Positions 20,214 through 34,000 of a stretch of DNA of 64,000 bases are shown piece by piece. Numbering within the stretch: position 1 is the first letter of the stretch; every line of letters begins with the position of its first letter. The stretch covers positions 27,544,079 through 27,608,078 of the forward strand of contig JASDDO010000026.1 of NCBI GenBank assembly GCA_030015575.1, written 5' to 3'. This DNA comes from Agapanthus africanus (lineage: Eukaryota > Streptophyta > Magnoliopsida > Asparagales > Amaryllidaceae). A program made the translations under genes and the position numbers. Below the pieces are notes generated by a model. The model saw only the letters and a program-made list of their open reading frames with translations. It made no database searches and was not told the origin of the DNA.

Positions 20214-23200
20214 TGTTTCCTGATTTAAAATCAGGAAAACATATGGAGGAGGCATCACGTGCTAGCACGTGACCAGCGGTCACGTGTTGACACGTGACAT
20301 TTAAAAGCAGCGGGAAAAGGCAGATTCACTCCCTGTTTAAATCAAAGAAAAGGCACCAGAAAAGGTCACGTGCTCACACGTGACCAGGGGTCACGTGTTG
20401 GCACGTGACGGCTGAGCAGCGGCCAGAGAACAGAGCGCAAAAGGAGAAGAAAGGCCCGTTCCAGGGGTCACGTGCCCACACGTGACCAGGGGTCACGTGG
20501 CCACACGTGACCGGCTTTCAAAGCCTCTTTATTTAACTGAATTAAATTCCGAAAGCATTCAAATCTTTCCAAAAGAGAATGATTATTTGGAACCGTTGGA
20601 TTAAAGATCTAAAGGTGATTAAATGTCACCTATTTATGGAAAAATCTTGAACTTGGAAAGATTTCCCCTTAAAATCTAACTGAAATAACAAAGGGATATC
20701 TTTGAATTTGAAATCCAATGGTGAATAAAATTCACCTAATAATCCAAAGGTCCAGATGAATGATAAATATAAATCAAATCTCTCAATAAACAAATCAAAT
20801 CTTTCAATTGAAGATTCACTAAAATTGATTGATTTTCTTTCTTCTCCTATAAATAGGAGCCAAGAAAAAAGGAGAGAGAGGCATACAGAAGGAGAGAGGC
20901 ATACAGAAGGGGAGAGAGAGAGAGAGAGAGAGAGCGCCTTGAGATTTTGGGAAGAATTTGATCCTCTGCAAAAGAAAACCTTAGGTAAGAAGGGAGAGGC
21001 TTAAAAAGGAGAATTTAATTCTCAAAGAGTTTAACTCTTATACAAAAAGAAGAACTTAGTTCTTTTTCTAGCAGAGGATCTGCAAAGTGCACATCTCCTT
21101 ATGAATTGAGAATTTAATTCTCATTGGGTTGAGATCCTGCCATGCAGATCCAAAGCATAAAAGGGGAATGGAAGTTTGAGAATTTAATTCTCACAGAACT
21201 ATAGGAATTTAATTCCTTTGGGATGAAATTAGGGTTTAACCCTATGATTATGGGAATTTAATTCCTTCAAAATAGACAGAATCAGGGTTTAACCCTAATT
21301 AAGAACTTAATCCTATTAAAATAGCAGGAATTTAATTCCCTTACAAAAAAAGAAAGAAGAAGAAATTAGGGTTTCACCCTATGCCAGAATTCAATTCTTT
21401 ACATACATAAGGAATTTAATTCCTACAGAAAAGAAATCAGGATTTAACCCTATCTAAGAATATAATTCTTCAGAAGAAAACAGGAATTTAATTTCTCTAA
21501 AGTTTATTGCTAGGGTTTAACCCTATGAAGAATTTAAGTCTTAAAAAAGATAAACACATCTTCAAACAGGCAAAGAAACAGGGTCACGTGCTACCACGTG
21601 ACCCCTGTAAAGATCCATAGAGAAGAACTTCCGGGCAACGCCTCACGTGCCCCACGTGACCCCTTGGCAGAAGCTCTAACAGACAAACATTTAAATGCCC
21701 ATCACGTGACAGCACGTGATGCTCCAAAGTATGCAATACTTCTGGCAGAATAAAATGAATTGAGGGCGCTCTCACGTGCTACCACGTGACCCCTCTCGCC
21801 TTAGTGTTTAACACTAAAGTTGAAACCTCTATATCCAGTTTTCAACACTGATTTTCTTAGTGTTTAAACACTAATTTGGAAAACTCTATTTACAGTATTT
21901 AACACTGACTTTCTTAGTGTTGAACACCAACTTGGAAGACCCTGTTTCTAGTGTTTAACACTGATCTGCCTTAGTGTTAAACACTAATTTGAAATCTCCA
22001 TTGCCAGCGTTTAACACTGATTTGCTTTAGGGTATAAACACTAATTTGAAAGCCATGTTGCTAGTGTTTAACACTAACTATCTCTTAGTGTTAAACACTA
22101 ACTTGTCAATCTCACTCCCAGTGTTCAACACTGTTGGTCTTTAGTGTTTAACACTGACTTTAGCCCAATTGGCTCAGTCTCTAGAGGCAAAGCCTCCCCT
22201 TCAATGGACCAACAGAAAGCCAATATTCTAAACATGATTGGACTTAGCCCAAGCTGGCCATAAGTCCTCAATTCAAACTTAACTGGGCTAATGGGCTCAT
22301 AACATAATTAATTGGTCTTGGTCCCAGATTGGGCCAAAGACTATTTAATCTACCTTGGTTTAAGGGTACATCTCTTCACTCCTTTGATACTTGGCGTTGT
22401 AATTCCTCAACGTCTTCAAAGAGGTGACGGGTCCCGATGACCACATATTGATACGGACTGTGGGGTCCTTAAACTCATGGACTATGAGGTCCTTAACCTT
22501 GACCGGGATGTCTTAAAACTAACGACGGACTGTGGGGTCCTTAAACTCATGGACTATGATGTCCTTAACCTTGACCGGGATGTCGTAAAACTAACGACGG
22601 ACTGTGGAGTCCTTAAATCCATGGACTATGAGGTCCTTAACCTTGACTGTGATGTCTTAAAACTAACATTGGACTGTGGAGTCCTTAAATCCACGGACTA
22701 TGAGGTCCTTAACCTTGACCGTGGTGTCTTAAAACTAACATTGGACTGTGGAGTCCTTAAATCCACGGACTACGACGTCCTTAACCTCGACCGCAACGTC
22801 TTAAAACTAACACTGGACCGCAATGTCCTTAAACTACCTATCGACCGCAACGTCACTAAACTAAACAGCAGGGCTCCCCTAATCGCTCTCTTGTCGGATC
22901 TAAACGATCCCGTTAAGTTGATCTTAGTCTAAAAACTAGGCTGACGTATCCTTAACAAACGTTTAAGTCGATCTTAGTTTCAAAAGAGACTAACGTATCC
23001 TTAAACACAACCCCTCCAAACCCAAATCTAAGAAAGATACGGATTTGGACTAGTCCACGCCCTACGGGCGACAGCATAACTCAGTCTCCGTATACAATCC
23101 ACGGGCAACCAAACACAAAACAAACACCCACGACACGAAGTGATCACTAACTTGTCAATCCCACTCCCAGTGTTCAACACTGTTGGTCTTTAGTGTTTAA

Positions 23201-24469
23201 CACTGACTTTAGCCCAATTGGCTCAGTCTCTAGAGGCAAAGCCTCCCCTTCAATGGACCAACAGAAAGCCAATATTCTAAACATGATTGGACTTAGCCCA
23301 AGCTGGCCATAAGTCCTCAATTCAAACTTAACTGGGTTAATGGGCTCATAACATAATTAATTGGTCTTGGTCCCAGATTGGGCCAAAGACTATTTAATCT
23401 ACCTTGGTTTAAGGGTACATCTCTTCACTCCTTTGATACTTGGCGTTGTAATTCCTCAATGTCTTCAAAGAGGTGACGGGTCCCGATGACCACATATTGA
23501 TACGGACTGTGGGGTCCTTAAACTCATGGACTATGAGGTCCTTAACCTTGACCGGGATGTCTTAAAACTAACGACGGACTGTGGGGTCCTTAAACTCATG
23601 GACTATGATGTCCTTAACCTTGACCGGGATGTCGTAAAACTAACGACGGACTGTGGAGTCCTTAAATCCATGGACTATGAGGTCCTTAACCTTGACCGTG
23701 ATGTCTTAAAACTAACATTGGACTGTGAAGTCCTTAAATCCACGGACTATGAGGTCCTTAACCTTGACCGTGGTGTCTTAAAACTAACATTGGACTGTGG
23801 AGTCCTTAAATCCACGGACTACGACGTCCTTAACCTCGACCGCAACGTCTTAAAACTAACACTGGACCGCAATGTTCTTAAACTACCTATCGACCGCAAC
23901 GTCACTAAACTAAACAGCAGGGCTCCCCTAATCGCTCTCTTGTCGGATCTAAACGATCCCGTTAAGTTGATCTTAGTCTAAAAACTAGGCTGACGTATCC
24001 TTAACAAACGTTTAAGTCGATCTTAGTCTCAAAAGAGACTAACGTATCCTTAAACACAACCCTCCCAAACCCAAATCTAAGAAAGATACGGATTTGGACT
24101 AGTCCACGCCCTACGGGCGACAGCATAACTCAGTCTCCGTATACAATCCACGGACAACCAAACACAAAACAAACACCCACGACACGAAGTGATCATCTGG
24201 AGAAGGAGAAAGTTGCTACCGCGATGCGGTAACGTAATTAACTGCAGGGGCTTGCGCCTGCAGGGAAGAGCGTCCCCACAATTAAAAACCCCTCACGCGA
24301 GGGGGAATCTGACGAAGTCTGCTACATCGGACGCTTCCGTTTAAACCTTCGATACATGGCGCCATAAATCAACTTGGCATCTTCGGAGAGGTAGACGGAT
24401 AGCACCAATTAGCATCTGCCCCGAATCTCAGGCGAGACGTCATGCCGCGCCGTCTTTCGGAGGGGAACA
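20214..24469 (+). repeat. 3' LTR of copy A, with internal 1049-bp duplication
   Basis: Colinear with 1379-4625 (TATA at 20848, splice donor at 20985). The segment 22096-23144 is repeated at 23145-24193, offset 1049 bp. The two units differ at about ten sites (about 1%), less than the two LTRs do, so the duplication followed insertion. The 5' LTR has about 40 extra bases, mainly in the GA-rich repeat. Confidence 0.95.
22096..24193 (+). repeat. 1049-bp tandem duplication within the 3' LTR
   Basis: Both units run from CACTAACTTGTC through the palindromes, stem-loop, 24-bp array and LTR end region to CACGAAGTGAT. The junction is GTGAT|CACTAAC versus GTGAT|CATCTGG at the far end. Confidence 0.93.
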
Positions 24470-24474
24470 GTGCA
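24470..24474. repeat. Right target-site duplication of copy A (GTGCA)
   Basis: Exact match to 1374-1378. Confidence 0.95.
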
Positions 24475-24790
24475 CCATAAACCAAAATAACCCAAATTAA
24501 CCACAATTAACCATAATCGTTACCCTAACACAAATTATCCCTAATTAACCCAATTTACCCAAATTAACCTAATTAACCCTAATCAACCCAAACTTAACCA
24601 AATTAACCCTAATCAACACCATAACCCTTTCAAATTATCAGTAATTAACCCAAATTAACCCTACCCTCTAATTAACCCAAATTAACCCTAGTCTCTAACA
24701 CTAAACCTGACCCTAACCCTAACCCTAATTACCATAACCCTAAGCCCAACTAATTAACCCCAACCCCAACATCAACCTTCGGTCCGTTTT
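24475..24790. repeat. Degenerate telomere-like repeats
   Basis: Irregular CCCTAA, TTAACCC and AATTAACC units, including a clean CCCTAACCCTAACCCTAA near 24712. A second C/A-rich block of CCCCAACCCCAA type lies at 25290-25480. No genes here. Confidence 0.65.
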
Positions 24791-25734
24791 GAAACCCAAG
24801 TTATTGTCATGAGTATTATCCAAAAGAAAAAAGATATCATACCAAGTTGTGAGTATTGTTTATTGGTTTTCGAATCAGCATATCAGTTAATACACTTAAT
24901 TAGCGAATGTATAAGTTATGCAAGCTTCGAACGTGGAGCGAAAATGAAAAAGGGGTTTGATTGGATTCTTAAGAACTGATTGTACGTCATCTTCAGTGAT
25001 TCTAACTCCAATATCACACTACCAACCAGGAGACGGCTGCGGTTATCTAAACTCCCGGCAGGTTCCAAAGTTAGCTTTAGCTTCCGCATACAATTTCTAT
25101 GAGGTCAGCTTCAAAGCATGTCAATCCCTTAGATATTCTGTTGCCACGTGGCTCCACCTCATTGGTGCAGGACAGCAGTTGGAGCTTCCATGTGATAACC
25201 CTATCCTTCCCCCCATCAGGCTTTCCTCCTCCATGTGTCACCTCGCCATGCTCTCTTCACACACAACAAGAATTGTTTTCAAGAAAAAACAACCCCAATT
25301 CCGAACCCCAACCCCAACCCCAATTCCGAACCCCAATCCCAACCGCAACAGAACCCTAACCCCAACCCCAACCGACCCCTAACCCTAACCTTAAACTTAA
25401 CCCTAACCTAAACTGACCCGATGCCTAACCCTAACCCTAACTCTCACCCGTACCCGAACCCTGCCCTGAACCTAACATCATCAAAAGAGGGAAATAAAAG
25501 TATTAAATTAGAAGTAAAAATTGAAGATTTACTAACCTGTTGGGCGGTGGAGGAGACGACGGAGGAGGCGACGAGGCTCGGGATCGAGGCGCTCGAGGAA
25601 GTCGACGAGGATGTTATGAGGAGACGATGGAGGAGGCGACGAGGAAGTCGATCGCGAGGCGCGGGAGAAGATGATAAAGATCTTTTGGGAACGGAGGGCT
25701 TTTCTGTGCCTTTTTATTATTATTAATTTACCCA
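24791..25734. other. Region without a recognised gene, probably transposon interior
   Basis: Contains open frames of 80-140 codons with no familiar domain and a GA-rich stretch (25540-25680) encoding Glu/Arg-rich peptides in several frames. Its position beside a CACTA-type end suggests transposon interior, but this is inference. Confidence 0.35.
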
Positions 25735-25940
25735 TATACATGCCCCTACGGACATACCCGTAGGTCCTTTGTTTGCGGCTCCGTAGGGCCAAACATCAAA
25801 TTACGATTAAATATTTTTAAATTAAAACGTAGAGAACCGTAGGGCTAAGTATAGGGACCTACGGTTCAATCCGTAGGGGCAATAAATAGTTGCCCCTACG
25901 GATTCCTTTATCCGTAGGGGCAACCCATATTGTAGCAGTG
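25735..25940 (-). mobile_element. Terminus of a CACTA-type DNA transposon
   Basis: Read on the minus strand the end is CACTGCTACAATATGG, followed by repeated CCCCTACGG/CCGTAGGGG motifs in both orientations (25742-25925). This is the terminal and subterminal repeat organisation of CACTA (En/Spm) elements. The other end is not found in the window. Confidence 0.6.
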
Positions 25941-28055
25941 CAAGAACTATATTTTTGTTCTTTTACTATCAAAACTCAAATCTGGGAAGATTTGATAAAA
26001 GTTGTGACATATGTTATATAATATTCTGAAGGTATTGATGCATATGTCAATTATTCTAGATATGTGAATGATTGATCCTTGACCTAGGCATTGCAATATT
26101 TTATTTCATCCGCCTTCTAAGCATGTAACTGGTAAGGTTTGAATTTATATTGTCATTTAAAAACCCGTATTCACCGAATCTCCAAAAGTTGCTATGAGAA
26201 TTAATGTATTCATTTTCATAATGTAAATATCTATCTATTACATGTGTAAATCTGGGGAGGGTGGAAGCTAAGCTATTTTTCTGGTTGCATGCAACAGGCT
26301 TTCCTGTACAAAATCCCTTAACAATCTCATCACATTAATTTTTATTCCTATTTTCCAAGCAATTGTTTATTGCTTTCTGTTTCTATATAAGGACCTCTCT
26401 ATGGCTAACTTCCTGTATCCTTGGCTTGCCCTTTTCTTTTCTTTTCTTTTCATTCTTTGGCTTTGTCTCTCCTGGTCTCTCTACTTTGTAGAGAGAGAGA
26501 GAGACAGCCACAGCTAAGTTCCAATTCCAAAATGCCCTTTGCTGCTGCTGCTCCCTTTTGCATGGCCTTTTCCCATCCTGCTTCATGGCTGCAGGCTCCT
26601 TTGTCTTTTCCTTTTCACTTTGAATATTGGTACAGAAAAAAGAGATGGAAGCCTCACATTGTGAGCTGCTGGTGCTATCCTTGCTGAGCTTCTCTCTCTC
26701 TCTCCCCCTCCTCCCCCTCCCCCTCCCCCCCCCCTCTACCCTTCTTTTTCTTGACCTTGCAAGGCTTTAGATTACTGCTACAACAATCATGGATATTCTC
26801 TGATGTGTTATAGTTTGTTATAGCCATATGCAGTCTTGTCAATCCTCCCATCCTCTTTCTCCTTGTCTATCCCTTCCGAGCTTGGTTTTACAAAAGGACT
26901 TGCTTCTGCAATGTGTCCTGAGATAATGTTTATGATTTAGTACAGAATTTGTGGAACTAATATTCAGTAAAGATTTATTCTCAAGTCAGTTGTAAAATCT
27001 TTTGTACTGTGAGCTTATATATATGAAAACATAGTTAGCTTTAAGTGAATTTTCAGCAGGTTGATTGTTTTTATTTAGTGAGTTTTGATTGATGATCACT
27101 TCTCTTTAGCTGCTTGATTCCTGCAGTTGATTTCTCAAGTACATTTGATTGCTGTTTGTTTACTCAAAAGAAAGAAAACTTTTAAAAAATACTAACTGTT
27201 TGATTATCCCCCATAAACCAGCACTAAATTTTTCTGGTAAGTCGGGAGGGCTTTACAATATCATCTTGCATTTTCAATTTATCTGTTTGATAAAGTCATA
27301 TGCATCTGCAATATTGCAACAGGATAATATCTTAAGAATATGAGTTGACCTGATAAAATGTTCTTTTCACTGTTCATTTTTTTCATGGGGCTCTTTTAGA
27401 AGTCCGAATGATTGAATCATCCGGTGAGGAAAGTTCTGCCGCATAAGCTATGTCTAATTTAAATTAGTTTCCCTGTTCAAAGCTTACTATAATAACCCAA
27501 CTTTTTTCACCACTATATGCACTGTGGCATCAAGCTGTGTAAAGCTAGAACCTTTTAATGCATCAACTCATACGCATTAGCATGCATCACTGTACAACAG
27601 GTTTGCAAGCATTTTGAAAAGATTTGGGACGAATAGGATGAATTAATTTTCCTAGAACAAAGAAGATCAAATAAAGCTACTTCCATCTCCTCATATGTAT
27701 ACCAAACAACAACAAAAAAACCTCTGTCAAACTCTTTGAATACAAACTCCACACTGGCTAATCAAAAGATACAGAAGCTCCAGCACCCAAAAAAAGATAC
27801 AAAGAGGAAAATAAAGGTGTAAGCGCAATTAAATGCCGTCGCTTTGTTCGTATAGCAGGATACTGCCAATACTTAATCTGCATGCACTTTGCTCCCTACT
27901 TCAAAAGCCATTAGATTTTCACACTTATGCGGAATTTTCCCCCCAAAAATAAAATAAAATCATGCTTGTAAGAGCAGGAGGGAAAATGCAGATTCTGTGA
28001 AGGTAGCTATCCTGCTAAATTTAGCCTGGATATATGGAAAAAAAATTTGCATAAC
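25941..28055. other. Intergenic region downstream of the E3 ligase gene
   Basis: No clear coding sequence. A plus-strand TATA box (CTATATAAGG near 26390) is followed by CTTTT repeats, a GA repeat (26490-26503) and CT/C-rich runs (26690-26740). This could be the promoter of an unannotated non-coding transcript. I looked for known microRNA sequences by eye and found none. Confidence 0.4.
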
Positions 28056-31000
28056 TCAACTGTTGCCACCAGTAGTGACATAAAGCTGGTTGCAAGAAAG
28101 CCAAGATCTTCTACTGCCGCTGCCGCTCTCTCCATGAGAGGCCGATCTTGATAACCCCGGTCTAACACACCTCACAAGACACGGGCTCGTCTCGGGTGCA
28201 CCCATGCACAGAGCCGAATTGAACTTCATTAACGGAAACCTCCGACAACTAAGAGAAGACGAAGACCCAAGTGGTGGGATTCGGGTACAATTGAAGTCGG
28301 GCTTGCACAATGGGGTTTGATCCATGTTGTTTCTTGGTTCAGAACCGACTACCGCGGGGCATGTGGCGCATAGAGATAGAGATAAGCTTGTTCGAGGTTG
28401 TTCCTTGGTTGGGCTTGTGCTGGGGAGCTTGGTGAAAGAGATGATGGCGCTTCGACAGAGAGGGCACGGGATGGAGCCCGGTGGGCCTGAGATGGTGACG
28501 GTGCTGGTGGTGGAGCATAGGTAGAGGGCGCATCTCGTGCAGAACTCGTGTCCGCAGCCTGCGGTAAATGGAAAATTATGAAGATTATATCTATAAAGCC
28601 TAAGAATGTTCATGATGATAGAAATTAAGTGTAAACCATTTTGATTGTACGAGGACCTGTATTTGGTTTTGGAGTTGAGCTAGGGCAGCCGAGTTATATA
28701 AAGTTATCTAAGCTTAACTTCAAACTTGAAATATATGGAGTTTAGAGTCTGCAGACATTCTGATCCAACGTCTTATTCCGAAACTCCAAGGTTTGTTAGG
28801 AAAACTGGAGCTTACTTTTAGGTGGAGGTAGAAGGCCTAGAGACAGTTTGCAAGGTCCTACCTCCACGCGTAAACATTTAACTTTGTTGGGGTGTTTGGC
28901 TTTGGGTTATATGAACTCCAAAATTTTGTTTTAATGTTAACTAAACGCCAACACGGATGTTTCCTTACCCTTTTTGGAGTTTAGAAAACCTAAGTTGGAC
29001 CGGAGTCATTTGAAGTCCAAAATGAAAGCCAAATGATGCATAGTTAGGAATTTGGAGTCAAGGTAGATAGCTTAATGAAACTCCGGTTATCCTCCATACA
29101 CAAATAGGCCCCAAGAAGTGCGGAGAAGAAAACACCTATTTAGAAGTTTTGATGATTTCCACATCAACCAATCTATCAAAAATAGATTTTAACTGGAGAC
29201 AAGGCCTTGCAAGCTAGAGCTTACATAACCTATACCTCCACTAAGGTGCCGTTTGGTTATGGAGTTAGGATTATCGAAGGTTATGCAAACTCCGATTTGC
29301 ATGTCCTTAACTCCACTCTGGTTATGTCGAAAAAGATGTGTTTGGAAAATGCAGTATAGAAAACGTAGATCACAATCCAGTTATCTCAACTCTTAAATCG
29401 ATATCAAACATGGTATAGTTAGCATTTTGGAGGTTAGTTTAAATGACTTGGGGACTATTTGGATTGTTTCCTTCTTTATAATGCCACAAAGATTATGTTA
29501 CTTATGTATGACTTCACCTCTCCTCCGTTAATAATCAAGGCACACTCTTCACTATTCAAACCACTATCTGGCCATCTCTTCTCTGTATCTTTTAATGGAG
29601 TTTCAAAAATGCATTCGGATCACGGCTTTTCTGGGCAAGGCTCCTCTCTAGCTTGTGAGCATTCTACGGTCTGTGAGCTAATCCTTCTGCAATAGCCGCA
29701 TGAGAATACACATGCCAGCTCTGTCTCATATGGAGACTGTAGCGGCCCAAGTGTTAGGTTTAGGTTCAGTTCTTGATCTTCATCAGCTTCTGATTCAATT
29801 TGAAACTCCATTAAAAAATACAGAGAAGCCGTAAGATCAAGAATTGAACCTAAACCTAACGCTTGGACCACCACGGTCTCCATCTAAGACAGCATGCTTA
29901 TTTTCATGCAACTATCGCAGAAGGACATTTTATAGCCCACAAACCTTAGGGGTCATCTGAATGCTCACAAGCTAGAGAGGAGCCTTGTAAGTAGAAGCTG
30001 TGACCCGAACATATTTTTGAAACTCTATTAAATGATACAGAGAAGAGATAGCCAGATAGGGGAATGGGTAGTGATCTATTAAAAGATACAAAGAACAGAT
30101 GGCCAGATAGGGGTGTGGGCAGTGAAGTGTGTGGCTTAGTTATTAATGGAGGAGAGGTGAAGTTATACATACATAATCTGTGTGACATATTATAAAGAAG
30201 GAAACGGCCCAAATATAGTCCCTAAATCATTTAGACTTCGACTCCAAAATGCTAACCATACCATGTCCGGTATTGATTTAAGAGTTGAGATAACTGGATT
30301 CTGCTGATCTAGGTTTTCTATACTGCATTTTTCCATACACATCTTTTTCGACATAATCTCAACTCTTAAATCAATACCAGCAAACTTAACTCCAAAAACC
30401 CAAACAGGCCCTAAAAGATATCATGATAATGCTTAAGCATTCACAAAATTTTCAATCGACCATGGAACAAATATGTATATCACCGACTTAACATGTTTAT
30501 GAAGGACTGTCAAGGAATAGAGCCTAGGAGCATTTTGCACAAATTAAATTTAAACTCAGAGCCCTAAGATAGAAAATGAGTCGATGACCCAAAGGGTGTA
30601 CTGCAAACCGGTCTTGTTTTGGAATTTTCTTTTCTATGAATCAAGGACGATATAAAAAATCGACAACTTAAGTTTAGAACTTTCCATTTGGTCAACATCC
30701 GATAAATAGGTAACAACCCTCCATGGCACTGATCGTTGCTGTTAATAATTTATATACTATCATTGACAAACCTAGATATTTAATAAAAGCATGCCAATGG
30801 AAATTTGAATCTGCTGGCTGCGAGTCATTTTACAAGCTTTGCATGTACGAGAAAAATACATACTGCTGATGAACTAATGATGATTGAACAGAAACGATAT
30901 ATATATATATAATGCAGGAAAAATTAGGACAAGTCCAATACAGGGAGTAAATCTAAAGGGAAATGGTATGCAATAATAGTTCTTTTTTTCAAAAAAATTT

Positions 31001-34000
31001 ACCTTCCGATGCTACGCTGCATCTTCTTTCTAAGCAAACAGCACACGGATCGATGCATGCAGGAGACTGATTACCATCTCTCCACCCATATTCTCTGCAG
31101 AACAAGCGAAGTCATCATATACTTGTTTTGAGCAAATTAGAATTTCTGCAGTCAAAACAGTAAAAGAATATCGAGAAAATGAATCGGCTCGCTAGCATAA
31201 TCTTTTCTTCAATTCGACCAAGTAAACGAGTATTCAACCTTAATTCGACCGAGTAAATGATGGACAAACCTAGCAATTCTCATGATGCTCATCATGGGGA
31301 GGGAAAGATAAGGGGAAGGTATAATCTTAATTCGGCCTTCAGGCTGTCTGCTGAGGAGATCCTCGAGCCAATTTCTATGCCATGAGCGAGCTACCATCAA
31401 GGGCGTCCATCTATAGACAAGAAAATGGGATCACAGGAGGTTGTCATAAATGGTATAAAGAAAAGTAATTAAAAGAGGCAGTAAATTAACCAAAAAATAG
31501 TACTTCATGATCATCGATCCTTATCACGGATGTACATTTCCATTATCCTATATTTCCAAGTTCTGGATCATTATAATTTATCTTCCTTTTGTGCTACTAT
31601 GAGTATGAGACAACGAAAATATAGAGGCTGCTAAAAATGGACAACATATATCCATATATTGTTAAAAGAAACACAAGATGCGTACCCGTTGGCATTTTGA
31701 GCTGTCAAGCTAGCTCCTCTGGAAATGAGAACCTGCATTTTTTGCACTTAATAAATAAATACTTATTCACATTTCACAAAAATGACAACCGGTTAAAAAG
31801 CAAATGAGAATACTTGACAGCAAGCAGCATTTCCACCACAAGCAGCGTAGTGAAGAGCAGTGCTTCCTGCACCTGCCAGAAATGATATACCAATTTAATC
31901 CCATAAGAAATTCTTATTACAGTCATTAACATTATAAAATTATTTGGTCATTTACGACTCTCTCGCAAAAAGAGGCATACAAAAATATCATGCATGTTAA
32001 GCACAGAAATAGCAGGAATAGGCTTCGTAAAATAGCCTGCAGAGAGAGAGAGAAGGCCGGGGGTGGGGGGTGGGGGTGGCGGCGGCCTCCGCGAAGAAAC
32101 CAGTCAATCATGCTGATGGGAATCGAAAGCCTTCTTGGCCCTTTCTAAAGACATCTCAACAGGTATATTTGTATAATTGTGTGTGAACCTGTGTAATTAA
32201 CTTACTAACAATGATATCCATTTCTCTGATATTAAATATACTATCATGTATTTAATGTTGAGATTCCAAAAGTCAATTTACACCAAAGACACACACATAC
32301 TCATATCTGCCTTCGGTAGAGCCGAGTCAAAATGGTAACAATCGCCATTGTTCATCCAATGTAATTTAACAAATCGTGCTAAATATCAACTGATTGATAT
32401 CTTACGGAGACTAAGTATACAAGTGTCAACATAATGTTAGTTCATATTTTTTTTCCTTCAAGACCTTCGCGTATCCCCTACCGATCCCTAAGGCGCATCT
32501 AGGGGTGGTAATTGAACGAGCCAGCTCGGGTTCGATTAAGGTTCGGCTCGGTATCAGCTCGTTCAAATTCGGTTCATTTATTAACAAGCCGGACATGAGC
32601 AAGAAAGCCTGGCTCGTTTATTAAAGGAGCCGGACTCGAGCTCAGCCAGGCTCGTTCGGTATTGATTCGGGTTCGGCTGGGTTACACAGTTTGAAAAAAA
32701 AACAGTAATATGTAATATATAGCAGATTCTATACAACTCTCAGAACACTTAATTCAATTAAATGACAGTATATAAAGTGTACTGAGATAAATATAAAACC
32801 CAGCACTTAGACCCATTCAATGCCCTAGATGTTAATGTTTTTTAATTTTTCCATATCTCAAAACCCTGAGTTTTAAGCATTATTGTTAATTATGTGTTTT
32901 TCTTGGAAGATACTATTAATATGAGTAAATGAGCTGAAAACGAGCCGAGCTCACAAACGAGCTCTAAACGAGCTCAATTGAGCTCGGCTCGTTTAGTTAA
33001 TGGGCCACAAATGAACCGAACACGGGCTGGGCATGTTTAATCGAGCCGGACTCGAGCCGAGCATCTCTAGCTCGATTAACTAAACGAGCCGGACTTGGGC
33101 TGACAAAAAGAACCACGAGCCGAACTCGAGCCGAGCTTGGCTGGCTCGAGTTCGGCTCGTTTACACCCCTAGGCGCATCATCGCCTCTTGATGCCCCGGT
33201 GTGGATGAGGTGTCGTTGGATAATGCAGAGAGCTCGAGACGATCTGGTCGCTTTGGATGTAATCGAGCAATTTGAGCTCATTGCCAAAATTCAGTGCATG
33301 CTGACAAGAAGGCAAGGGTTTCTTGGTCCTTTCTAAAGACAGTGCTAGCTACTCCGATTGATATTGTCGAGGATTTACGCAGCCAAAACTTATCACTAAC
33401 AGATGACTAGGCCATTGTTTTATCTTTAATGTAACTCGTCAACCAAATACATTGAGCAGGATGAGATTGATTTCAATTATATATTGAAGGTTTATCTCTA
33501 GGACAAAACCAAGGAATACTTGTGCGTATATAGTATAAAATTAGCTGAAAATAGGCACAAAAAACAAGGGCAAAATGCATGCCATTGACTCTTGCGAGCT
33601 CATTTTGTTTCAGAGTTGAAGTATTCAGTGACAATTTCAACTGGGTTGATTACAAACTATGAAACTAACCATATGAAGTACTGAGAAAAAAAATGTCAGT
33701 ACGAGGACAATAGTTATCCTAATAAAGGATTTTAAAAATAATGTCAGTATGAGGTCAATAGTTATCCTTATGGCTCATCTTGAAAACTAGCAACAACCGC
33801 ATTTGCTAAGCCAATGGCAACTGTAAATTTATCCCCAAAACAATAACGATATATTAAAGCGAGTCTTGCTTCAAGTTATCTTCCTTCAAAGCAGCTATTG
33901 TGATTCAGATTCAGGGTGCATGAGGGTTCATTGGGTTATCTGCAACCAAATTCAATCACTAAATGATAGTATAAATCAAGGAAAGGAAGCATAATCATAG

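Larger units (their letters stand above)
1379..24469 (+). mobile_element. Complete giant Ty3/gypsy Tat-lineage LTR retrotransposon (copy A)
   Basis: A 23.1 kb element with TG...CA LTRs, a 5-bp target duplication, PBS, gag-pol, a 6.4 kb post-pol region and a purine tract. The 5' LTR is 3247 bp and the 3' LTR 4256 bp; the difference is mainly a 1049-bp tandem duplication in the 3' LTR. By eye the first 640 bp of the two LTRs differ by about 2%. The coding region is broken in several places, so this copy is not autonomous. A second transcription unit appears to run on the minus strand of the post-pol region. Confidence 0.97.

Noticed and set aside
22477-23981. Plus-strand frames of about 150 codons made of DYEVLNLDRDVLKL repeats
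   Set aside because: They are the 24/72-bp non-coding array of the LTR; the same array elsewhere is interrupted, and there is no independent start context.
24957-25382. 141-codon plus-strand frame
   Set aside because: It runs into CCCCAA simple repeat at its end, has no recognised domain, and there is only one copy to compare.
26390-27100. Possible microRNA gene after the TATA box at about 26390
   Set aside because: No match by eye to a known plant microRNA and no convincing stem of 60 bp or more; only CT/GA microsatellites are evident.
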